In this document: positions 57,701 to 64,000 of the stretch, piece after piece | Layout: each line of letters opens with the position of its first letter | Numbering within the stretch: the stretch's first letter is position 1 | NCBI GenBank assembly: GCA_000708835.1 | Contig: DF237000.1 | Coordinates: forward strand, 128,166-192,165 | DNA from: Klebsormidium nitens | Taxonomy: Eukaryota > Streptophyta > Klebsormidiophyceae > Klebsormidiales > Klebsormidiaceae | DNA: 64,000 bases | Direction: 5' to 3' | Made by a program: the position numbers and the translations under genes | The notes under the pieces: model-generated | Databases searched by the model: none | Told to the model about the DNA's origin: nothing | The model's input: the letters and a program-made list of their open reading frames with translations, nothing else

Positions 57701-60700
57701 GGAGGGTGGCTTTGGTTGGATGACGGAATGACACGGGCGCATCTTCGATCTTGATCCGTGTCTGTGCAGATCAGGTCTGGCTGCTTCTACTTCTTCTGAG
57801 ATCAACACAATTTTTTTCGTCAAGGCTTTTACTCTGTCATGGTTACTGGAAGCAAGGCAGTGATGCGCCCGGTCGGTTTGGTGCCACAGGGTGGTTCCAG
57901 CAACTAGTCTGAGGGGTGATAGTGATGCCACAAACTAGAGACCATGAGCAATTGTAGACCATTTTTCTAACGCATGCTCCGTGAGGGGGGTAGACAAACT
58001 GTATTTTCCGCTGCGATTCATTCGGCCGTCGACGGCTGAGACGTTGTCCCGTGGCAAAGATTTCGTCACTTGGAGTCAACGTTTTCTTTTGCGGTCGTAT
58101 GGGTGTGCCGGTGTCTTTGTTTTTTCTGAGACGATTTTCCACTGCGTGTGTCACTTTCGTCTAAGACCAAGATTCAGGAACTGCATGCATCTCTTCTCGT
58201 ACAAGCGAGCGAACCTTAGCCTTTACTTCTTCGATGCAAAGCAAGTACGCTACAAGGGCTCAACTCTCTTCATCAGACCGGTCGCTAGACCGGTCGCTCA
58301 GTGCGGCATCGGCTATCAAGGAACGCCCATTTAAGCACCTTCATTCTCTAAAACTTCCTAGGTGTAAATACGTCGGCGTCAATCAGGAAGTTAAGGATGC
58401 CAAGCTTCGGCCCTTGAAGCGAGTTGGACAAGTACACATCCCGCTGTTGCACGAACTCCTTTCGTTGAGTGTGTGGAGTATTGGCCGAGATGCAAAGCTG
58501 CCCGCTATTGCAAGCGACTTGCAGTTTGTAGTGGGTCCTGACGCTGCTGCTCCATTTGCACGGGTGTCACTCCGATGATGTTGAAGCAACTTTTAGCTTT
58601 CTTTTTGGGAGGCCTGAATGCGGGTCGGACGCCAATTAAAGTGCAATTTGTCTTCCGGATCTCTGCTCTCGAAAAAGGTTCTTCTCGATTGTGCGATTGT
58701 GCTGCGGTCCTCGCTGGCGGTGACGAGTTTGCCCATTTGAGTGCGACACCTCAAGCAGAGGTGCGTTTTTCCGGATGCCACTGGCTATGCGATGCTTCAA
58801 AATATCATAGATTCAATTTCCTATTTTGGGCTTGCTTTGCTTACCGCGAGTCTTTAAAGCTGCAAGGGTGTTTCTTAAACCTCAGCGGTCTCTTCCAAGT
58901 TTGTCATTGCTTTCACGTTGGATGTTCCTAACTCAGTCGCACGAGTGCGGGTTGGCACACAACCGGTCTGCATGGTGAGCTTCAGTTCTCTTCAACCTGT
59001 CCTCCTTTTAAGTGGTTAGGTTTCACTTTTTTCCGCCGCTGTTGCTTGTGTACGTTGAGTAAGCACCGGCTCAGGAAAAGGCGATCCCAGCTCGGAGCAA
59101 TAGAGTAAAGATACGACTAGTCTGCTCACCTGACTGTCGGAAGTGCAGGCTTGAGCTGACTATGTTTACTGTATTCTGGGGCCGCCTTGGAGGTTGTTGT
59201 TTTGTGAGCGTGGTAAGGACGCGGAATACTCGCTGGGTCTTGTCCCAACAAGTGGCAAGTAGTCTGCTGATGCCGTCGTCTTGACCGTTCCGTTTCCGAC
59301 GAGTAGTCTCTGTTGTAATCGCGAAAGAGCAAAAGAGCGATGCGGCGCACCTTCACTTCACACAAGAGAATGGATGTCATCTCATGGTAGCTACGGCAGT
59401 TGCCATCATCGACAATCAAGTCTTTGGTTTTGCTGCCCTCGTGGTCGGTCCTGAATGTAGCGTACTGCCTTCGGTCGATAGGTGTTTCACGCATGGCCGT
59501 GAAGAGAAGCCCTGCTGAGTGACTCTGCTCAGACGATGATTGCTGCCGCTTAGAGCCACCTGGGGTGACGCAATTTTTGCTGTCCCGACTCCTCGCTTTA
59601 GTTTTTGCTTTGCCTAAGTGCCCGACCAAAAGGCAGAGCGCTCCGTTAGTTGAACTGGCGACGTAGAAGTTTCAGTGCTCCTTCATCTAGCATGGGTCGC
59701 GCCGTGATTTAAGTCGATGTCGACTCAGGCTGAGGTGTTGCTCGCGCGTTATGGCAGTCCCAATCCCCGTGGCTGATGTTCTCATACCTCGATTATTGGT
59801 TTCTGGTTCTTCTGCGCTTGATTCACCTGAGGCACCAAGTTCTTAAAAGAATTGCAACACCTTGGCCGAATCTGTATTAGAAACCGGGCTTCCAATCGCT
59901 CCCAAGTCCATGACGTTTCACATTCTCAAGTGACAAATTCTTTAGGAGTTCGCGTGAATGCCGGATGCTGTATGGAAAAAAGGTCTGGTGAGCGTCACTT
60001 GTCACGGCTTTGTACGTCGTTCCCACTTGACGGGTCAGGTGGTAATGCTACGCATCGCCGTTGTTTGCCTGAGCACAAAGGGTAAAAGGATCCGGTTTTT
60101 CGCAAGGACATACCTCATATCGGCTTGAGAGCACGGTTGAGGAGATATCTTATACTTGCCCACCTTCATTTCAGCAGTCTTCAATCAAGCTGGCACTTCA
60201 ACTTCTTTGATGAGCCTTTCCAGGGCTGCTTTGTCGTGAGCGCTGGCTAGGATGCGGATCACTTCTTGGATCTTTCCCCAATGTGGGGACGATCCCTTGA
60301 TGTCGTCGTCTTGAAGCGCTTCTTATTGAAAAAGTGGGTCTCTTGTGCGCCTCACTTCCATCTCCGCAAGTTATATGCAACTAAAGGCAGCCATATTTTG
60401 GCGGCCATGGCTTCCGCTTTTTACCCCGTTCAATAGTGTCGCTTTCCTAACCTTGCGACTGGTCATACCGAGTGTTTCGAGCTGCGTTTTGTTGTTGACT
60501 ATCTTATGCATGGCCGAAAAGAGATGCCACGTTGGGGTGGGGTTGCTCAGGCGATGTCTGATGACCACCTCTCGGAGCCACCGGATTTGAGTGACTGTTA
60601 ATATCTTGACTCTTTACCTCGGGTTTGTGGCAAAGCGCTAGTTTTTGGACTAGTATGGCGACTCAGATTGTGCGTGGCCCCTTTGTCCCGCCAGTGCCGT

Positions 60701-63700
60701 GTGCATTAAAGATTTGTCAAAAGTCAATTATCAAATCCAAAGCGACCCGGGCTAGGATGTGACTGCTCGTTGGGCACTTCCCAAATCCGCGGGAATCTTC
60801 AGACGCCACAATACACGTTTTCATGTTGTATTGGTGCGGTACATATCTGGCTGTGTTTTATTGCTTCTAGAGTCAACGCGTGTCTTCTCAACGATTATTT
60901 GCCGTTGTAACCCGAAGCAGGGCAGTGATGTGCACAATCGGTTCGGGGCCAGCATGGGTTTTTAATGCCCTCCAGTTTGCTTGGTACCAGTGTTTGCAAC
61001 CAAAGTTTAGTCCATGCCAGATTTCCCAACTCTGATTCTAGTCGGTTCCAGATACTGCCATCCGGTACGACAGCCAATATCAACACCTTTTTTGAGGGTT
61101 TGCTCTGTCGGGGTGGTGCAAACCTGTTGTATTATTGTGTGTATTTTCGTATTCTGCCATGGACTGCCGAGATTTTGCCACGTTGCAATGGTCCCTTGGG
61201 CCTCTGGAGTCAGCATTTCGCGGTCCTGTAGGCGTGCCGTAGTGTGCTGTCTTTCTGCGTGTGCAAGGCTTAGGAGGACACTGGAAATCCGCAGCGCCCT
61301 TGGGTCACAATCATAGTCTACACCGGTGTCTGACGCCAAGATTCAAGGACGGCATGCAGCTTATCTATGAACGAGCATCCATCAGCACTTCCTAAAGCGC
61401 GTCGGGAACGGAGTCTTGTGTTCTTTGACGATCGACCAGTAAGGCATAGGCCTCCATGCTTATCAGGAGAAGGCCCGTGTGGTCCTTCCATCATTCTCGA
61501 GCCGGGCGTTTCACTAAAGCCCGTCCCTATTGACTTCTTCTTCTCATCGTAGACGTTTCAATCGGTCCTGTAAACCCCGCCGCAAGCTTAATCGGGGCGG
61601 TAACAACATCCAAGCGCCGTGCTTGAAACTCCACAGAGTCGTTCAAATTAGCTTGCCTCACGTGCGTAAAATGTGCCGTCCAATAGGAAATTAGTGCGTG
61701 GCGAGTTTGAAGGCAAAGGCCAGGATGAGATCGCCCGATGGGACTTTGCCCAGAAGGTGTAGAGTGGTCCTGAAGCCGCCATGTCAAGCGTTCTTGTCAG
61801 CACTAACAATCCCTGACACTGTCCAATAATCAAGCGTTGGTCCAGCCGCAGGCGCGAACGTGAATGGAACAGGACTCCTGCTTCTTAGTCGCGCAATCAG
61901 CTTGCAAGAATTCAACTTTGGTTTGCAAGTAGTCTCTAGAATTGTCGTGCATGCTGTTTCAGTTGGTTTTGGCAAAGGCCGAACCGGCGTTGGGCCTGGC
62001 TTGGTTCAACTTGTAAATCCCTATTGACTGGCTGTCTTTTCTTTGGTCCCTCGCACCTCGAATTTTCCATCTTTGAGCAGAACCAGCGGATGTTTTCTAA
62101 ATCTCCATATTTCAACGTCGTCACAGCGCTCGTACACTGAATTCTACACGTGGGGGATACGAGTCTGTCTCTGATACTGATGGCCGCGATGACCTGCTTG
62201 AACATTGATGACGCCAGTAGATACGTGTTTGTTTTACTATTACTGTGAAGACTGGGACCACCTTCGTTTTTGCAGAACTGGTACAACCTGGCAGTAGCAT
62301 GTATTTTCCTGCTGCCATTCCATGGCCACTTCGGTCTTCGGGCCCATTGAAAGTTTTCAAAGACCGTGCGACTGTTGGCAGATACACTCTTGGCGAATCT
62401 TGGCTCGGATGTAACGGGCGTGCTGGCTTGTGCTGGTCAGTCCGTGTCCGCCGGAGAGGAAGTAACGCCAGTACTTTCAAATTTTGGTTCCATGCTCTGT
62501 TTCGCTGGTATGTCTTCCGAAACTACCCAGAGGGTTGCTTTTGGGATCCCTGTGCGCGGCCCCAGTGCCGATACCTGCCATCATCACCGGTTGAAGTGGT
62601 GTGTGTGTTCCCTGATGTTTTCTGGCAACAGAGCCGACAATGATAAGAACCTCTCTCGATGCCCGTGAACTCGATCGAAGTAGGAAGAAGAGGTCTGCTG
62701 CGAGTGGGGTCGGTTAAGAGGGCTATCCGAGAAGCGTTGCATCGTAAGTTGTCGAGGCAGTGCTCTGTCTTTATTATCGTGCGGAGGCAAAGATGACCAT
62801 TTCTGGCACCTTGTTGGGTTCATGTGCCCATCATAGTATGGAGGACAGTGCCTGATGCCACCTGCCTCACACGCGCTCGTTTGAGCCGCTCACCCCAAAA
62901 ATGTGCAACACTTCCTTTGAGCACTTACCGGGTACTATCTTCACCGGCACTGACGTCACTTCCCTCTGCCGACCAGCATGGTCATTGGAATGAGGAATCT
63001 TTGATTGCCTTGAAGTTTGCTTTGGGATGGAATCTCTGATTGCCTTGAAGTTTGCTTTGGGCCAGCAGCTCACAAGCAAAGCCCTAGTCTGGTGCCCACT
63101 GGTCTTGTTGCAGATCAGAGAAAGAACTTTAAGCAGGTTCTAACTCACGGTCACTGTCCCAGCCAGTGTCTGGTTCTAGGTTAGCCGACGGGTTACCCAT
63201 CCCTGCCCTGTCCCCCATATATCCAATCTGTTTGCCCGAAATAATGTCCTTTTTGGTGAACCATGTCTTTTAGGGGGTCACCTGATTTTTGCTCCTTGGG
63301 CTTCCTGCTTTTACCGTTAGCCGCACTCTTTTTTCCTGCTTCTCCGTCCAAACATCCTTGAAGTACGACCATCGTAACGCGCGCTAAGGGCAGATCTCAA
63401 GCATAGAACGTTACAAGGTTGCGGGTAGATCTTTGATTTCCTGTTGAACGGGCTCTGCCTGCCAAAGCACTTGCACTAGATGGCTGCTTTTCTGCTACTT
63501 CGATCGGCTCTCCGTCTCTGCTCATGACCACATGCAGCCCACACGCGTCGCCAAATTGCGAGACCGTTGTTTGGCCGTGGCGCTGATGACATTTCCAGCT
63601 GCTTTTGTCAAAATCTTTTCTTTTTGGTTCTCAGTGCCGGAGGTCGATTTCATTCCCTGTCCCTTCTTTTTTTTGTGCTCGTTGCTGGTACTGGGATGGT

Positions 63701-64000
63701 AGCTGGGACGAGATTGGTCTCTGGGTGCCCGTAGCCCACTGCTCGATATGATCTGGACCGATGCTGCCAATTTTTAAACGCCTTGTTTCGTACACAGGTC
63801 AGAATCTGCGGATGTGTTGGCACTATGACGAGCTGACCTTGCTCGAAAGAATTGGGTCTCAATGAAATCTGTAAAATGCAAACAGTGCTCGAAAGACATG
63901 CTCAATTGCTCGTGGCTCCTTTCCGTAGGAGTTTGTTTGAACTAGTACGGTCAGTCCCCTTGGCCAAGTGGCTTAAGACGAGATAGGAAGAGCGTTCCTG
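54770..64000 (+). repeat. Long repeat block, copy after the adenylate kinase gene
   Basis: This aligns with 42,515-46,560 but is more than twice as long because one sub-segment is repeated. A word set beginning GCATGGC-AGGAAGA and continuing to a GGAGCCACC word recurs at about 55,925, 57,183, 59,490 and 60,510, and once in the other block at 45,230. It is followed about 265-280 bases later by a CCAAATCCGCGGC-like word. The alignment runs to the window edge, so the copy is cut off. No gene is supported here. Confidence 0.78.
62994..63061 (+). repeat. Tandem repeat, 35-base period
   Basis: A 33-base unit (62,994-63,026) recurs almost unchanged at 63,029-63,061; its core is GATTGCCTTGAAGTTTGC. 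One base differs. It is recent compared with the surrounding repeats. Confidence 0.85.

Overview
This window is nuclear DNA from a eukaryote of the green lineage, most likely a streptophyte alga (a Klebsormidium-like charophyte is my best guess) or possibly a bryophyte. The reasons are a plant-type RopGEF with a PRONE domain, a plastid adenylate kinase fused to DUF1995, and a plant-type DYRK kinase. All three have many short GC-rich exons with GTGAGC/GTAAG donors and TGCAG acceptors, separated by introns of mostly 300-1000 bases. The species call is inference. No prokaryotic, viral or CRISPR feature was seen.

Layout. 1-4,932 is mostly unassigned, with two exon-like stretches on the minus strand (42-305, 800-952). 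A twelve-exon DYRK-family kinase gene runs on the minus strand from 13,469 to 4,933. 13,470-18,787 is mostly non-coding but holds a decayed plus-strand coding region (about 15,567-17,040). An intronless F-box gene lies at 18,820-19,764 (+). A convergent spacer (19,765-21,471) holds a dense cluster of G-box and RY motifs. A seven-exon RopGEF gene runs on the minus strand from 28,206 to 21,472. A divergent spacer (28,207-31,127) holds a hairpin and a short repeated motif. A fifteen-exon plastid adenylate kinase/DUF1995 gene fills 31,128-52,408 (+), including one intron of 10.7 kb. The rest of the window (52,409-64,000) is diverged repeat DNA related to that large intron.

The genes do not form a pathway: a protein kinase, an F-box adaptor, a Rho-of-plants exchange factor and a plastid nucleotide kinase are neighbours of ordinary eukaryotic type. 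The three spliced genes could be read through every exon with matching splice phases, giving predicted proteins of about 976, 1,108 and 646 residues.

The most unusual thing is in the introns. Next to many exons there are one to five decayed copies of that exon's own edge together with its splice site. Copies of an exon's start always lie upstream of the exon, and copies of its end always lie downstream. The copies are usually spaced about 115-170 bases apart. This is what tandem duplications across exon-intron junctions would leave behind if the original full exon stayed in use. It occurs in all three spliced genes and makes up much of several introns. At a larger scale, kilobase-long non-coding repeats are shared between the 10.7-kb intron and the region after the same gene.
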